A stretch of 61,126 bases of DNA from an uncultured Alphaproteobacteria bacterium (lineage in GTDB: Bacteria > Pseudomonadota > Alphaproteobacteria > HIMB59): the NCBI GenBank assembly GCA_902518505.1, contig CABYGG010000007.1, positions 1-61,126 of the forward strand. Reading direction: 5' to 3'. Each line of letters starts with the position of its first letter. Position 1 is the first letter of the stretch. Below the pieces are notes generated by a model. The model did not search any database and was not told the origin of the DNA. It saw only the letters and a list, made by a program, of their open reading frames with translations. A program made the translations under genes and the position numbers. Below, in pieces: positions 34,260 to 44,574 of this stretch.

Positions 34260-34261
34260 GC

Positions 34262-34888
34262 CTAGCCTAACACCCAAATTTCAATAGCTACAAATATAAA
34301 AAGTCCAGCAAATATTAAATTGACAATATTTTTAGGTCTATTGAAGTAATTTGAAAACTTTTTTATACCAAAAAAGTGGCCGATAATTGAATAATTCATT
34401 GCTGAAATAAAAAAACTACCTGATGCAAAAATTAGAGCGATACTAAAATTTAGGTTTTCACTGAATTGTAAAGTTGCTAGAGCAGACCAAAATGCGAAAG
34501 CTTTGGGATTGGTATAAGCAACAATTATTGCTTTCTTCATACTGTTTAAAAAATTTCTTTCATTAGATAGTTTTATGAGTTGATTTTCAGAGCTAAAGTA
34601 TTGGCTGCCAATTTGATATGCTAAATAAATCATATAAAGACTAGCTAAGATCTTTAAAACAATAAAACCCCAACCCATTAAATTTGAAATTAGAAAAGAA
34701 ATACCTGTTGTAGCAAGTAAGCACCAAGTAAAAGAACCAATAGCAGTACCAACTGCAGCACCCCAAATTTGTTTTTTCTGTCCACTAATTCCAACGGATG
34801 CCACAAAAAAAGTATTAGGTCCTGGCAAAAACACAGCAAAATAAAATATTATCCATCCGGATAATAAAGCCATTACAACTTCATTCAT
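34262..34888 (-). CDS. LysE/RhtB-family translocator
   Basis: Six-span amino-acid or homoserine exporter-type protein, 208 residues. The motif FLPGPNTFFVASVGISGQKK (PGPN) near residue 21 marks the RhtB group, distinct from the AIGAQN group of the other LysE-type gene in this window. It follows aapP by 11 bases on the same strand, so it may be the last gene of the amino-acid transport operon; it would balance amino-acid uptake by export (inference). Confidence 0.88.
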   Translation of the reverse strand: MNEVVMALLSGWIIFYFAVFLPGPNTFFVASVGISGQKKQIWGAAVGTAIGSFTWCLLATTGISFLISNLMGWGFIVLKILASLYMIYLAYQIGSQYFSSENQLIKLSNERNFLNSMKKAIIVAYTNPKAFAFWSALATLQFSENLNFSIALIFASGSFFISAMNYSIIGHFFGIKKFSNYFNRPKNIVNLIFAGLFIFVAIEIWVLG

Positions 34889-34899
34889 CTTATACTTTT

Positions 34900-35640
34900 T
34901 TAATGATTAAGAATTTGACTTAAGAAAAGTTTAGTTCGATCACTTTTTGGGTTATTAAAGAATTCATCTGGGGATGCTTGTTCAACAATTCTTCCCTCAT
35001 CCATAAAAATCATTTGATCAGCAACAGTTTTTGCAAATCCCATCTCATGAGTAACAACTAACATAGTCATACCCTCTTCAGCTAATTGTATCATCACATC
35101 CAAAACCTCTTTAATCATTTCAGGATCAAGAGCCGAGGTAGGCTCATCAAATAACATGATATCTGGGTTCATCGCGAGAGATCTCGCAATAGCCACACGC
35201 TGTTGCTGACCACCTGATAATTGCCCAGGAAACTTTTCAGCTTGTTCAGGAATTTTTACCTTTTCCAAGTATGACATGGCGATTTCTTCAGCTTCTTTTT
35301 TAGGCATTTTTTTAACCCAAATTGGAGCCAAAGAAATATTATCCAAAACTGATAAGTGAGGAAAAAGATTAAACTGTTGAAAAACCATTCCAACGTTCTT
35401 TCTAATTAAATCAATATTTTTGAGGTCATTAGTAAGTTCAGTTCCATGAACTACAATTTTACCTTCTTGATGTGCTTCAAGACGATTAATACAACGGATC
35501 ATAGTTGATTTACCGGAGCCACTGGGACCACAAATCACAATTTTTTGACCTTTATCAACAGATAAATCAATATCTTTGAGAACGTGAAAGTCATCATACC
35601 ACTTATTGACTTTTTCTAGCTGGATTACTTGCTCTGTCAT
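34900..35640 (-). CDS. aapP: General amino-acid ABC transporter ATP-binding protein AapP
   Basis: ATPase of a polar amino-acid importer. Walker [10 protein letters not shown] is at residues 38-46; the Q-loop [14 protein letters not shown], signature [16 protein letters not shown] and Walker [14 protein letters not shown] follow; the H-loop is VVTHEMGFA. It is 246 residues long. It lies 1 base after aapM, the fourth gene of the aapJ-aapQ-aapM-aapP order found in rhizobia and SAR11. Confidence 0.95.
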   Translation of the reverse strand: MTEQVIQLEKVNKWYDDFHVLKDIDLSVDKGQKIVICGPSGSGKSTMIRCINRLEAHQEGKIVVHGTELTNDLKNIDLIRKNVGMVFQQFNLFPHLSVLDNISLAPIWVKKMPKKEAEEIAMSYLEKVKIPEQAEKFPGQLSGGQQQRVAIARSLAMNPDIMLFDEPTSALDPEMIKEVLDVMIQLAEEGMTMLVVTHEMGFAKTVADQMIFMDEGRIVEQASPDEFFNNPKSDRTKLFLSQILNH

Positions 35641-35641
35641 T

Positions 35642-36748
35642 TTAACTATTATCCGTCTTCAATTTCTTTTCTAAATATAAACTATACCTCGACATGCCAA
35701 AGCAGAATATAAAGAAAACTAGAGAAATAAAAACATAAACCTCGTAATGTAATTTTGCCCAATCAATGTCTGCAACTGCCGCTCTTCCCACACCAAGTAA
35801 ATCAAATAAACCAATAATTAAAACAAGTGAAGTATCTTTAAAAAGACCTATGCATGTATTAACTATAGGTGGAATTGAAATTTTTAAAGCTTGAGGAAGA
35901 ATAATTTTTCTAGTGCTTTGCCAATATGTCAATCCTAGAGATTGAGCAGCTTCTAATTGTCCTTTGGGTATGGCTTGTAATCCTCCTCTTATTGCCTCTG
36001 CCATGTATGCGGATTGAAATAAGGTAACAGCAACCAAAGCCCTCAATAAATTATCAGGACGGACTCCTTCTGGTAAAAAGAGAGGTAACATTACATTAGC
36101 TGTAAATAGCAATGTAATTAAAGGAACACCCCTAATAAATTCAATAAAAATTATACAAATAGTTTTTATTACTGGCATTTTAGATCTTCGACCTAAAGCC
36201 AAAATAATGCTTAAGGGAAATGCTAATAGAATGCCCGTTACTCCTAAAAATAAAGTAACAAGAAGTCCTCCCCATTTACTAGTTCCAACAACATCTAAAC
36301 CAGCCCCACCATATAAAAGGAAATACCCAATGAAAGGAAATAAAAAAGTAAAATAAATAAAATACTTTCTGAAAGGTAAATTATCAAAAAATATTCCAAC
36401 TAAGGCAAAAGGTAATAAGCCATAAACTAAATTAACTCTCCAGGCTTCCTCAACAGGGTAAAATCCATAAATAAACTGATGAAATCTTACTATGATAATT
36501 GCCCAGCAAGCCCCATGTTGGCCAGGTTCAATATTTTTTGAACAGAAAGTCCTGTCTGTTATTTTTTCACCTCTAAAATTATTAACAAAATCAGCCTCGA
36601 ATATTGTCCAATTTAAAAAGAAAGAAGACACTTCATAAATGAAATAAATAGAAAGTATTGTAATTATTCCGTTAATCCATGATGAGAAAAGATTATTTCT
36701 ACACCATGAGTAGTATTTATTATGTGTAAATGAAATAGAACTACTCAT
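35642..36748 (-). CDS. aapM: General amino-acid ABC transporter permease AapM
   Basis: Inner-membrane permease with a long N-terminal part of extra spans and a C-terminal HAAAP-type permease domain. The EAA coupling motif is [19 protein letters not shown] followed by [20 protein letters not shown]. At 368 residues it matches AapM (larger than GlnP-type permeases). It overlaps aapQ by 4 bases. Confidence 0.94.
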   Translation of the reverse strand: MSSSISFTHNKYYSWCRNNLFSSWINGIITILSIYFIYEVSSFFLNWTIFEADFVNNFRGEKITDRTFCSKNIEPGQHGACWAIIIVRFHQFIYGFYPVEEAWRVNLVYGLLPFALVGIFFDNLPFRKYFIYFTFLFPFIGYFLLYGGAGLDVVGTSKWGGLLVTLFLGVTGILLAFPLSIILALGRRSKMPVIKTICIIFIEFIRGVPLITLLFTANVMLPLFLPEGVRPDNLLRALVAVTLFQSAYMAEAIRGGLQAIPKGQLEAAQSLGLTYWQSTRKIILPQALKISIPPIVNTCIGLFKDTSLVLIIGLFDLLGVGRAAVADIDWAKLHYEVYVFISLVFFIFCFGMSRYSLYLEKKLKTDNS

Positions 36749-37914
36749 GCGTTACCTTTAAATTGAACAGCTTTATTATAAATATTCATAAATAACGAAA
36801 TTGTTAAGCTTATAGTTAAATATGTGACCATCACCATTGACATAATTTCAATCGCTTTACCGGTTTGATTTAGAGATATACCACCAAAACCATGAACTAA
36901 ATCTGCATAACCAATTGCAATTCCTAAAGATGAGTTCTTAGTAAGATTTAAATATTGTGAGGTCAAAGGTGGAATAATCACTCGTAAAGCCTGAGGTATG
37001 ACAATCAATCTTAAAACTAAGTTGTTTTTTAAACCTAAAGCTTGTGATGCTTCTCTTTGCCCTTTAGAAACAGACATTATACCAGATCTAACTGTTTCAG
37101 AAATGAATGCTGCAGTATAAATTGAAAGACCTAATAGCATTCCCATGAATTCAGGTCTAACAACCATACCTCCTTTGAAGTTAAAACCTTTTAAAATAGG
37201 ATGATCAAAATCTAATGGCATACCCATGATATAGAAAAAAATTATTGGTGTAAAAATTATTAATGCAGAGTTAACATAAAATATTGGATATTGCTTTCCT
37301 GTCTGCTCTTGTTTTTTCTTAAAATATTTTTTTAGAAAAATTGTGAATATTATTGCAATAACAAAACTCCATGCAACTATTGAAAATCCATCTTTAAAAA
37401 TTGGAGATGGGGAGTATATGCCTCTATTAGTAATATAAAAAGTATCAAAAAGCACCAAAGCCTGTTTAATCTTGGGAAGGTAAAGTAGAATTGTGTAATA
37501 TAATATAATTTGTAAAAGCACCGGTACATTTCTTGTAAACTCTACATATACGTAAGCAATATTTCTAAATAACCAGTTGCTTGAAAGTCTGATTATGCCA
37601 ACAAGAAAACCAAGTATAGTGGCAAGAAAACATCCACATATTGAGATCATAAGAGTATTTATTAAACCAACTAAATAGGCCCTAAAGTGAGTACTTTCAC
37701 TTGTATAAGGAATAAGCCTAATACTAATATCGTATCCAGCAGACATATTTAAAAAACCAAAACCGGTTCCGATGCCTCTTTTTTCTAAATTATAAGCAGT
37801 TTGTTGCGTAATAAGATAAATAATTAAAGCGAATATGCCGATTATGAGAGTTTGAACAACTAATGATCTAATTTTTTCATCAAAAATTAGTTTTCTTAAA
37901 AAACTATTAGACAT
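36745..37914 (-). CDS. aapQ: General amino-acid ABC transporter permease AapQ
   Basis: Partner permease. Multiple spans; the coupling motif is SETVRSGIMSVSKGQREASQ, then ALGLKNNLVLRLIVIPQALR. The large loop of ~90 residues between spans 3 and 5 and the 389-residue length are typical of AapQ. It is separated from aapJ by 66 bases that hold a stem-loop, which probably lowers permease expression relative to the binding protein. Confidence 0.94.
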   Translation of the reverse strand: MSNSFLRKLIFDEKIRSLVVQTLIIGIFALIIYLITQQTAYNLEKRGIGTGFGFLNMSAGYDISIRLIPYTSESTHFRAYLVGLINTLMISICGCFLATILGFLVGIIRLSSNWLFRNIAYVYVEFTRNVPVLLQIILYYTILLYLPKIKQALVLFDTFYITNRGIYSPSPIFKDGFSIVAWSFVIAIIFTIFLKKYFKKKQEQTGKQYPIFYVNSALIIFTPIIFFYIMGMPLDFDHPILKGFNFKGGMVVRPEFMGMLLGLSIYTAAFISETVRSGIMSVSKGQREASQALGLKNNLVLRLIVIPQALRVIIPPLTSQYLNLTKNSSLGIAIGYADLVHGFGGISLNQTGKAIEIMSMVMVTYLTISLTISLFMNIYNKAVQFKGNA

Positions 37915-37940
37915 ATTTTTAATTTATTATTCTTTGAAAT

Positions 37941-37970
37941 TTTCGGGCTATTATTTTAAATAGCCCGAAA
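37941..37970 (-). terminator. Stem-loop between aapJ and aapQ
   Basis: TTTCGGGCTA paired with TAGCCCGAAA, loop ~10 bases. On the coding strand it is not followed by a clear T-run, so it looks like an attenuator or mRNA-stabilising stem after aapJ rather than a full terminator. Such stems are common after highly expressed binding-protein genes. Confidence 0.65.
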
Positions 37971-37980
37971 AAAATAGATT

Positions 37981-39024
37981 TTATCTAAATGGAGGTGCGT
38001 AAAGAATACCACCATCTTTATAGAGAGCGTTTAAACCTCTGGCTATATTAATAGGTGTGTTTACACCAATATGCTTTTCAAAACTCTCTGAGTAGTTACC
38101 AACTTGTTTGATGATATTGTAAGCCCAATCATCATCTAAGCCTAACCAAGCTCCATAACCAGCACCAGTATCTCCTACTTTTGAAACACCAAGTAATCTT
38201 AAAGTTTCTGGATCTTTTGAGTTTTTCATTTCATCAACATTATCTGAAGTAATGCCTTTTTCTTCTGCGATAATCATAGCATTCAATGACCATCTTACGA
38301 TGTCAGCCCATTCACTATCACCGTGTCTTACTGAAGGGCCAAGAGGCTCTTTAGAAATAATTTCTGGTAATACCATATGAGCAGAAGGGTCTGGATATCC
38401 AGCTCTACTTGCATACAAACCAGATGCATCAGTAGTATAGATATCACATCTACCAGCTAAGTAAGCCGCATCAGCTTCAGAGTTTGTTTCAACAGGAATT
38501 GGTTCATAAGACATGCCATTAGCTTTGAAATAGTCAGCTAAGTTCATTTCAGTTGTTGTACCAACCTGAATACAAACAGATGCACCGTCTAATTCAGATG
38601 CACTTGAAACGCCAAGGTCTTTTCTAACCATGAAGCCTTGTCCATCGTAATAGTTAACACCAACAAATTCTAAACCAAGCTCAACATCTCTTTGTAGAGT
38701 CCAAGTTGTGTTTCTTGAAAGCATATCAATTTCACCAGACTGAAGAACAGTGAAACGTACTTTTGAAGTGGTTGGTACGAATTCTACTGCATTAGCATCA
38801 CCAAAAACAGCAGCTGCAACAGCACGACATACGTCAACGTCAATACCTTCCCAAACACCAGCATCGTTAGGGGCACCAAAGCCCGCAAGACCTGTGTTGG
38901 AACCACACATTAGTTTTCCTCTTTCTTTTACTAGATCTAGAGTGCTTCCGTGACTACCAGCGATAGCTGTTGAAACACCTAGTGTTAAAAGAAGAGAAAT
39001 AAACAACGATTTAATTTTTGTCAT
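37981..39024 (-). CDS. aapJ: General amino-acid ABC transporter substrate-binding protein AapJ
   Basis: Periplasmic binding protein, 347 residues, with a signal peptide SLFISLLLTLGVSTAIAG. LMCGSNTGLAGFGAPNDAG, VDVCRAVAAAVFGDANAVEF and LSRNTTWTLQRDVELGL match AapJ-type proteins, with the amino-acid pocket residues typical of this group. The codons are less AT-skewed than neighbouring genes and the ribosome binding site is very strong, both fitting high expression. Confidence 0.95.
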   Translation of the reverse strand: MTKIKSLFISLLLTLGVSTAIAGSHGSTLDLVKERGKLMCGSNTGLAGFGAPNDAGVWEGIDVDVCRAVAAAVFGDANAVEFVPTTSKVRFTVLQSGEIDMLSRNTTWTLQRDVELGLEFVGVNYYDGQGFMVRKDLGVSSASELDGASVCIQVGTTTEMNLADYFKANGMSYEPIPVETNSEADAAYLAGRCDIYTTDASGLYASRAGYPDPSAHMVLPEIISKEPLGPSVRHGDSEWADIVRWSLNAMIIAEEKGITSDNVDEMKNSKDPETLRLLGVSKVGDTGAGYGAWLGLDDDWAYNIIKQVGNYSESFEKHIGVNTPINIARGLNALYKDGGILYAPPFR

Positions 39025-39060
39025 CGTTTCCTCCTTATATATATAAGCCTCGGCAGTATA
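39022..39060 (-). promoter_or_regulatory. Strong ribosome binding site and -10-like box of aapJ
   Basis: On the minus strand AAGGAGG lies five bases before the aapJ ATG, a near-perfect Shine-Dalgarno sequence that stands out because many genes here have weak ones. TATACT at 39055-39060 is a plausible -10 box; no clear -35 is seen. Confidence 0.6.
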
Positions 39061-39148
39061 GACCTATCTGATGCGAAACTAAAATATAAAAATACTAGGA
39101 ATTTCCAGTGTTTTTTCGATCAATTTAGGAAAAATATTAATCTTTTAC

Positions 39149-40315
39149 TTAATCTTGATTAAACAAGTCTCTAGTAAAAATCTTGTCTTGTACATCATCT
39201 AGCTCTGAATGGCTTCTATTGCAAAGAATTAAATCAGCATCTTTTTTGAATAATTCTAAATCTTGATAAACCTCTGAATTGAAAAATTGTTTATCTTTGA
39301 TTAAAGGTTCATAGACTATTACTCTTATACCTTTAGCTTTAACTCTTTTCATAATGCCTTGCATGCTTGACTCTCTTATATTGTCTGAGCCTTCTTTCAT
39401 AACTAGTTTATAGACACCAACTGTTTTTGGTTTTAATTTTGCAATTTCAGAACCAATAAAATCTTTTCTCATTGAATTAGACTCTATTATTGCTTGCATT
39501 ATTTTTTGTGGAACTTTATCGAAATTTGCAAGTAGTTGTTTTGTATCTTTAGGTAAACAGTATCCCCCGTATCCAAATGAGGGATTGTTATAATAGTCTC
39601 CAATCCTCGGATCTAAGCTTATAGATTTTATGATCTCTTTTGTATTTAAACCTCTTGACATTGCAAATGAGTCTAGTTCATTAAAAAATGTAACTCGCAT
39701 TGCCAAAAAGGCGTTAGAAAATAATTTTGATGACTCTGCTTCTGTAGAATTTGTGTAGATTGTTTGAACTTTTTTATCAAGAGAAGCATCTTCTAATAAT
39801 TTTGCAAAGTCTTTTCCTTTTTTAGAATGAGAGCCAATTACTATTCTTGATGGATAAATACTATCTTTTAATGCCCTTCCTTCTCTCAAAAATTCAGGCA
39901 CAAAAATAATTTCAAAATTAGGGTACTTATTCTGTATTTTTTTTACAAATCCTACGGGTATAGTCGAACGAATTATTACAGTTGGGTTTGATTTAGATTT
40001 TTGAATATTTTCTAATGATTGTTCTATTGAGGATGTATCAAATCTATTTGTTTCAATGTCATAATTTGTTGGGGTAGCTATGATTACAAAGTCAAAATCA
40101 TCAATTCCAGTAGGGAAACTATCAACTGATTTTAAATTTAATGTTTTTGAGGACAAATACTCTGATACTTCTTTATCCTCAATTGGCGAAATACCATCAA
40201 TTAACTTCTTTGATTTTGAGACATCTAAATCAAAGCAGGTAACTTCATTATGCTGTGATAAAAGAACAGCGTTTGCAGTACCAACATAACCAAGCCCTAC
40301 TACTAATATTTTCAA
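39149..40315 (-). CDS. ugd: UDP-glucose 6-dehydrogenase
   Basis: Oxidises UDP-glucose to UDP-glucuronate in two NAD steps. Rossmann motif KILVVGLGYVGTANAVLL, substrate region FVPEFLREGRALKD, and catalytic cysteine in GYGGYCLPKDTKQLL. At 388 residues it is the E. coli Ugd type, different in length and sequence from the TviB-like enzyme at 46.7 kb. It would feed the UDP-glucuronate 4-epimerase of the polysaccharide cluster, though it is 6 kb outside it. Confidence 0.92.
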   Translation of the reverse strand: MKILVVGLGYVGTANAVLLSQHNEVTCFDLDVSKSKKLIDGISPIEDKEVSEYLSSKTLNLKSVDSFPTGIDDFDFVIIATPTNYDIETNRFDTSSIEQSLENIQKSKSNPTVIIRSTIPVGFVKKIQNKYPNFEIIFVPEFLREGRALKDSIYPSRIVIGSHSKKGKDFAKLLEDASLDKKVQTIYTNSTEAESSKLFSNAFLAMRVTFFNELDSFAMSRGLNTKEIIKSISLDPRIGDYYNNPSFGYGGYCLPKDTKQLLANFDKVPQKIMQAIIESNSMRKDFIGSEIAKLKPKTVGVYKLVMKEGSDNIRESSMQGIMKRVKAKGIRVIVYEPLIKDKQFFNSEVYQDLELFKKDADLILCNRSHSELDDVQDKIFTRDLFNQD

Positions 40316-40456
40316 TACTTTTAAACTATTATAAATTAATTATTGAACAATTACTTTTTTATAAAGATTAAGTTAATAATGCGACACATAGGCTTAAAAA
40401 TAATAGGGAAATTTGGATTTTTTTGTCTTAAATAACTTAGAAATTTAAGAAGATAT

Positions 40457-40473
40457 TGGTATATTGTATACCA
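40457..40473. promoter_or_regulatory. Perfect palindrome in the fhs promoter region
   Basis: TGGTATA, spacer TTG, TATACCA, 28 bases before the fhs start. The TATACCA arms and spacing resemble operators of GntR/VanR-type repressors in alphaproteobacteria; which regulator is unknown. It lies where the promoter or the early leader would be. Confidence 0.45.
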
Positions 40474-40501
40474 GATTTTTTGGGAAAGGATCCAAATTTA
40501 A

Positions 40502-42172
40502 ATGTCAGATATAGAGATAGCAAGAGCTGCGAAAAAAATTCATATAAGAGATGTTGCTGCTAAAGTAAATATTCCTGAGGAAAATCTTATTCCTTATGGT
40601 CATGATGCAGCTAAAATAAATTTTGATTTTATTGAAAAAAGTAAGTCTAACCCTGATGGAAAATTAATATTAGTTACTGCAATTAATCCGACACCTGCGG
40701 GTGAAGGCAAAACTACTACATCTGTTGGCTTAAATGATGGCCTGAATAAAATTGGAAAAAAATCTATTGTTTGCCTCAGAGAACCTAGCCTTGGTCCATG
40801 TTTTGGCATGAAGGGTGGAGCTGCTGGAGGTGGATATGCCCAGGTTGTGCCTATGGAAGAAATTAATCTTCACTTCACTGGTGATTTTCATGCAATAACT
40901 GCTGCTCACAATTTATTATCTTCGTTAATTGATAATCATATTTATTGGGGAAATGAATTACAAATAGATCAAAGAAGAATTACCTGGGGTCGAGTTGTTG
41001 ATTTAGGTGATAGATCTCTAAGAAAAGTGAATGTCAATCTTGGAGGTGTTTCAAATGGATTTCCTAGAGAAGATAAATTCGACATAACAGTTGCAAGTGA
41101 AATCATGGCTATTTTTTGTCTAGCAAATGATATTAACGATCTTCAAAAAAGAATTGGCGATATTATAATAGCATATAAAAGAGATAAATCTCCGATATAT
41201 GCACGTGATGTAAAAGCCGATGGTCCAATGACAGTTTTATTAAAAAATGCTTTAATGCCAAATCTAGTTCAAACATTGGAAAATAATCCAGCAATTATTC
41301 ACGGAGGTCCCTTTGCAAATATTGCTCATGGTTGTAATACAGTAATTGCAACTAAAGCTGGCTTAAAACTTGCCGATTATGTAGTAACCGAAGCTGGATT
41401 TGGTGCTGACTTAGGTGCTGAAAAGTTTTTAGATATTAAATGCCGGAAAGCAGGCTTAAAACCAAGTGTAGTAGTTATTGTGGCAACTGTGAGAGCATTG
41501 AAATCTCATGGAGGCGTGGAAAAAGCAGACCTCAATAATGAAAATGTTGCTGCGGTTGAAAAAGGATTCGAGAATTTACAACGTCATATTGAAAATATCC
41601 AATCTTTTGGACTTCAACCAATAGTAGCTATCAATAGTTTCACACTTGACACTGAATCAGAGAGTAAAGTTATCTCAGAAGGTTGTCAAAAATTGGGAGT
41701 AAAAGCAATCCTCTGTTCGCATTGGGCAAATGGTGGTGAAGGCACTTTAGTGTTGGCTGAGGAAGTAGTCAAAATTTGTGAGTCAAGTGATCCTAATAAA
41801 TTTAAATTTATGTACGAAGATAACATTTCATTAGAGGAAAAAATTCGATCTGTTGCCCAAAAAATCTATAGAGCCGATGATATTGTGATAGATAAATCTG
41901 TCAGTGATCAACTTAAAGGATTTGAGGAAAGTGGTTATGGAAACCTTCCTATTTGTATTGCTAAAACACAATATAGTTTTTCAACAAACCCCTCTTTAAG
42001 AGGCGCTCCAAATGGTTTTACGGTCCCAGTTAGGGAGGTAAGGCTATCAGCAGGAGCAGGTTTTATAGTTGTTGTAACAGGACAAATTATGACAATGCCG
42101 GGCTTACCTAAAGTTCCAAGCGCAAACTCCATTATGTTAGATGAAAGCGGATTAATCCAAGGTTTATTTTAA
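40502..42172 (+). CDS. fhs: Formate-tetrahydrofolate ligase
   Basis: Makes 10-formyl-THF from formate, ATP and THF. The P-loop-like [16 protein letters not shown] (~residues 62-77) and [20 protein letters not shown] are diagnostic, and [11 protein letters not shown] and [19 protein letters not shown] close the C-terminus. It is 556 residues long. A single gene with its own promoter region of ~186 bases. In marine oligotrophs it links formate oxidation or glycine/serine catabolism with one-carbon pools. Confidence 0.97.
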   Translation: MSDIEIARAAKKIHIRDVAAKVNIPEENLIPYGHDAAKINFDFIEKSKSNPDGKLILVTAINPTPAGEGKTTTSVGLNDGLNKIGKKSIVCLREPSLGPCFGMKGGAAGGGYAQVVPMEEINLHFTGDFHAITAAHNLLSSLIDNHIYWGNELQIDQRRITWGRVVDLGDRSLRKVNVNLGGVSNGFPREDKFDITVASEIMAIFCLANDINDLQKRIGDIIIAYKRDKSPIYARDVKADGPMTVLLKNALMPNLVQTLENNPAIIHGGPFANIAHGCNTVIATKAGLKLADYVVTEAGFGADLGAEKFLDIKCRKAGLKPSVVVIVATVRALKSHGGVEKADLNNENVAAVEKGFENLQRHIENIQSFGLQPIVAINSFTLDTESESKVISEGCQKLGVKAILCSHWANGGEGTLVLAEEVVKICESSDPNKFKFMYEDNISLEEKIRSVAQKIYRADDIVIDKSVSDQLKGFEESGYGNLPICIAKTQYSFSTNPSLRGAPNGFTVPVREVRLSAGAGFIVVVTGQIMTMPGLPKVPSANSIMLDESGLIQGLF

Positions 42173-42220
42173 AAATCAATTTATTTCAATATAACCCATA
42201 AATGGGGTATATTCGTCTAA

Positions 42221-42613
42221 ATGTATTCTAAAACAACCAAGGGTGTCACTGTGACTGTTACTCCTTACTTTCTTGATGATCAATCATCTCATCAAGAAAG
42301 TCATTATGTGTGGGCTTATCAGGTAAATATCAAAAATCTTAGCGCAAGTACTATGAAACTTAATCATCGTAACTGGATGATTATTGATGCAAATGGGAAA
42401 ATTATTAATGTGCAAGGCGAGGGTGTGGTTGGAGAATTTCCCATCCTTCAACCTGGAGAAAGTTTTGAATATACCAGTGGTACACCTCTGAAAACCACCA
42501 ATGGAATTATGCAAGGGTTTTATTTAATGTCTCAAAATAATGGGGAGCAAATAAAAATAGATATTCCAACCTTTTCTCTAGACAGCCCTTATAACAAAAA
42601 AAACCTACATTAA
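42221..42613 (+). CDS. apaG: ApaG (DUF525) protein
   Basis: A 130-residue single-domain beta-sandwich of the ApaG family. VTVTPYFLDDQSSHQESHYV WAYQV, then LNHRNWMIIDANGK and GEGVVGEFPILQPGESFEYT, match. Function in bacteria is unclear; the family is linked to diadenosine-polyphosphate metabolism by gene context in enterobacteria. Here it stands between fhs and trkH with tight spacing to the latter (6 bases). Confidence 0.94.
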   Translation: MYSKTTKGVTVTVTPYFLDDQSSHQESHYVWAYQVNIKNLSASTMKLNHRNWMIIDANGKIINVQGEGVVGEFPILQPGESFEYTSGTPLKTTNGIMQGFYLMSQNNGEQIKIDIPTFSLDSPYNKKNLH

Positions 42614-42619
42614 TTTTTA

Positions 42620-44068
42620 ATGCTCAATTTAAAACCAATTGGCCTAGTCGGAGGGACAGTTATATGTGCTGTAGGTTTTTTACTTTTTATTCCGCTAATA
42701 ACAGAAATTTTTTATGAATCAGAATCATGGCAATCCTATGTTGTTCCTATTCTAATTTATCTTATTGTTGGAGGGTCTTTGATTATAACGAATCGAAGTG
42801 TAGAACTTAAAATATCTACAAAAGAAGCTTTTATTATCACAGTTTTATCATGGATACTTCTTGCATTTTTAAGTGCTGTTCCTTTTATTTATACAAAAAT
42901 AAATTTAAGTGTGGTTGATGCTCTTTTTGAGTCAATGAGTGGAATAACTACAACTGGATCAACAATAATTAATAATCTTGATTACCTACCTAAAGGAATT
43001 TTAATTTGGAGAGCAATGCTTCAATGGCTTGGAGGAATTGGTATCGTTGTTATAGCTTTGTTTATTTTACCTTTTCTTCGAATTGGTGGAATGCAGCTCT
43101 TCCATTTAGAGGGTGATGACCCCTATGAAAAATTTCTACCTAAAATCTCCTCAGTAGTCTCCAAAATCATATTGGTTTATGTGGCTCTTACCTTAATACT
43201 AATTATTCTTTACTACCTTAATGGTATGATATTATTTGATGCAGTTGCTCATAGTTTTACGACAATTTCTACCGGAGGTTTCTCGACACATAACGAGTCC
43301 TTTGCATATTTTCAAAGTAATTCGATTTTAAATATAGCAATCATTTTTATGATCATTGGAAGTATACCTTTTCTACTATTGGCACAAACGACTATTACTA
43401 ATTTTTTAAATGTAATAAAAGATCATCAAGTAAGACTTTTTTTAACCATACTAATTATATCCATCATCATGATTTATTATTTAGCAAGAGATTATGTTGA
43501 AGGAGATATATTTCATCAAATATCAACGATTAGTTTTAATACTATTTCTATTATTTCAGGCACAGGATTTGTTAGTGATAATTTCGAAAACTGGGGAAAT
43601 TACGCTTCGGTTCTTTTCTTGTTTTTAATGTTCATTGGTGGATGTGCGGGTTCAACCACCGGAGGTCTTAAAATATTTCGATTTCAAATTTTATTTAAGT
43701 ACATTGTCCTTCATTTAAGAAAAATGCTCCAGCCACATATGGTCATCACCTCTCATTTTAATGGAAAAAAAATAACTGACTCTACATATGAATCCGTTAT
43801 GACCTTTTTTTTTATCTATATAATCACTTTTGCCTCATCAGCTTTACTTCTGTCCTTCAGCGGAATTGATTTTTTAACTTGTATCTCTGCCGCAGCCTCT
43901 GCGATTTCAAATGTTGGCCCTGGTTTGGGGGAAATTATTGGACCTGAAGGCAATTATAGCAAACTTACTGATTATTCAAAATTAGTGCTAACGCTAACCA
44001 TGTTTTTAGGAAGGCTCGAGATGCTCACTATATTTGTACTCCTTTTACCATCTTTTTGGAAAAATTAA
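42620..44068 (+). CDS. trkH: Trk potassium uptake protein TrkH
   Basis: K+ channel-like transporter of the inner membrane. Four pore-loop segments are seen: SMSGITTTGST, TTISTGGFSTHN, NTISIISGTGFVSD and AAASAISNVGPGLG. GGCAGSTTGGLKIFRFQILFK is the conserved arginine region. It is 482 residues long. It needs TrkA, which is not in the window. It converges with the lipoprotein gene with 4 bases of overlap. Confidence 0.94.
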   Translation: MLNLKPIGLVGGTVICAVGFLLFIPLITEIFYESESWQSYVVPILIYLIVGGSLIITNRSVELKISTKEAFIITVLSWILLAFLSAVPFIYTKINLSVVDALFESMSGITTTGSTIINNLDYLPKGILIWRAMLQWLGGIGIVVIALFILPFLRIGGMQLFHLEGDDPYEKFLPKISSVVSKIILVYVALTLILIILYYLNGMILFDAVAHSFTTISTGGFSTHNESFAYFQSNSILNIAIIFMIIGSIPFLLLAQTTITNFLNVIKDHQVRLFLTILIISIIMIYYLARDYVEGDIFHQISTISFNTISIISGTGFVSDNFENWGNYASVLFLFLMFIGGCAGSTTGGLKIFRFQILFKYIVLHLRKMLQPHMVITSHFNGKKITDSTYESVMTFFFIYIITFASSALLLSFSGIDFLTCISAAASAISNVGPGLGEIIGPEGNYSKLTDYSKLVLTLTMFLGRLEMLTIFVLLLPSFWKN

Positions 44069-44535
44069 GCCTTTGATTTTAGATAACGACTGAGTCTTAA
44101 AATTAAATTACTCTGAGTATTTTGGATCACTGTATCAAATTCAATTAAACTGAAGTCTCCTGTCAACGTTCCAAAAGAGGATACTGATCCATCAATCTTT
44201 TTAATTTGAGATAAGGTTGGTTTATTTAAAATGACATTAAAAGAGAGAGAAATATCAACTCTCTTTCCATCGGCAATTGAGGTGACCTCCTCCAAATAAT
44301 CAGAAATAGTAAATTTCATCTCCCCATCAAATCCGTTAATCTTTACTTTTTGATTGAACCACTCTTCAACCAACATATGCAAATGAATGGGTAAGTTAGG
44401 TTCAATAACTAATTGCTTTTGAACTACATCGAAGGAAACATTTTCAAATTCTAACTTAATGGGATCGATATATGAGGCCTTTGTTTGACATCCAACTAAT
44501 AAAATACCTAATAAAAGTAAATAAATTTTATTCAT
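44065..44535 (-). CDS. Predicted lipoprotein of unknown function
   Basis: A 156-residue protein with lipoprotein signal KIYLLLLGILLVGCQTK (lipobox cysteine ~16). The remainder is a beta-rich periplasmic domain with regular hydrophobic spacing (LEFENVSFDVVQKQL, VDISLSFNVILNKP). No known family is recognised. It follows argF by 39 bases on the same strand but no functional link is evident. Confidence 0.7.
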   Translation of the reverse strand: MNKIYLLLLGILLVGCQTKASYIDPIKLEFENVSFDVVQKQLVIEPNLPIHLHMLVEEWFNQKVKINGFDGEMKFTISDYLEEVTSIADGKRVDISLSFNVILNKPTLSQIKKIDGSVSSFGTLTGDFSLIEFDTVIQNTQSNLILRLSRYLKSKA

Positions 44536-44574
44536 TAAAAATAAATATATAAGAAGGCACAGCTATTACAATTT

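Noticed and set aside
42190-42210. ACCCA/TGGGT hairpin between fhs and apaG
   Set aside because: Stem of five base pairs with no T-run; too weak to call a terminator.
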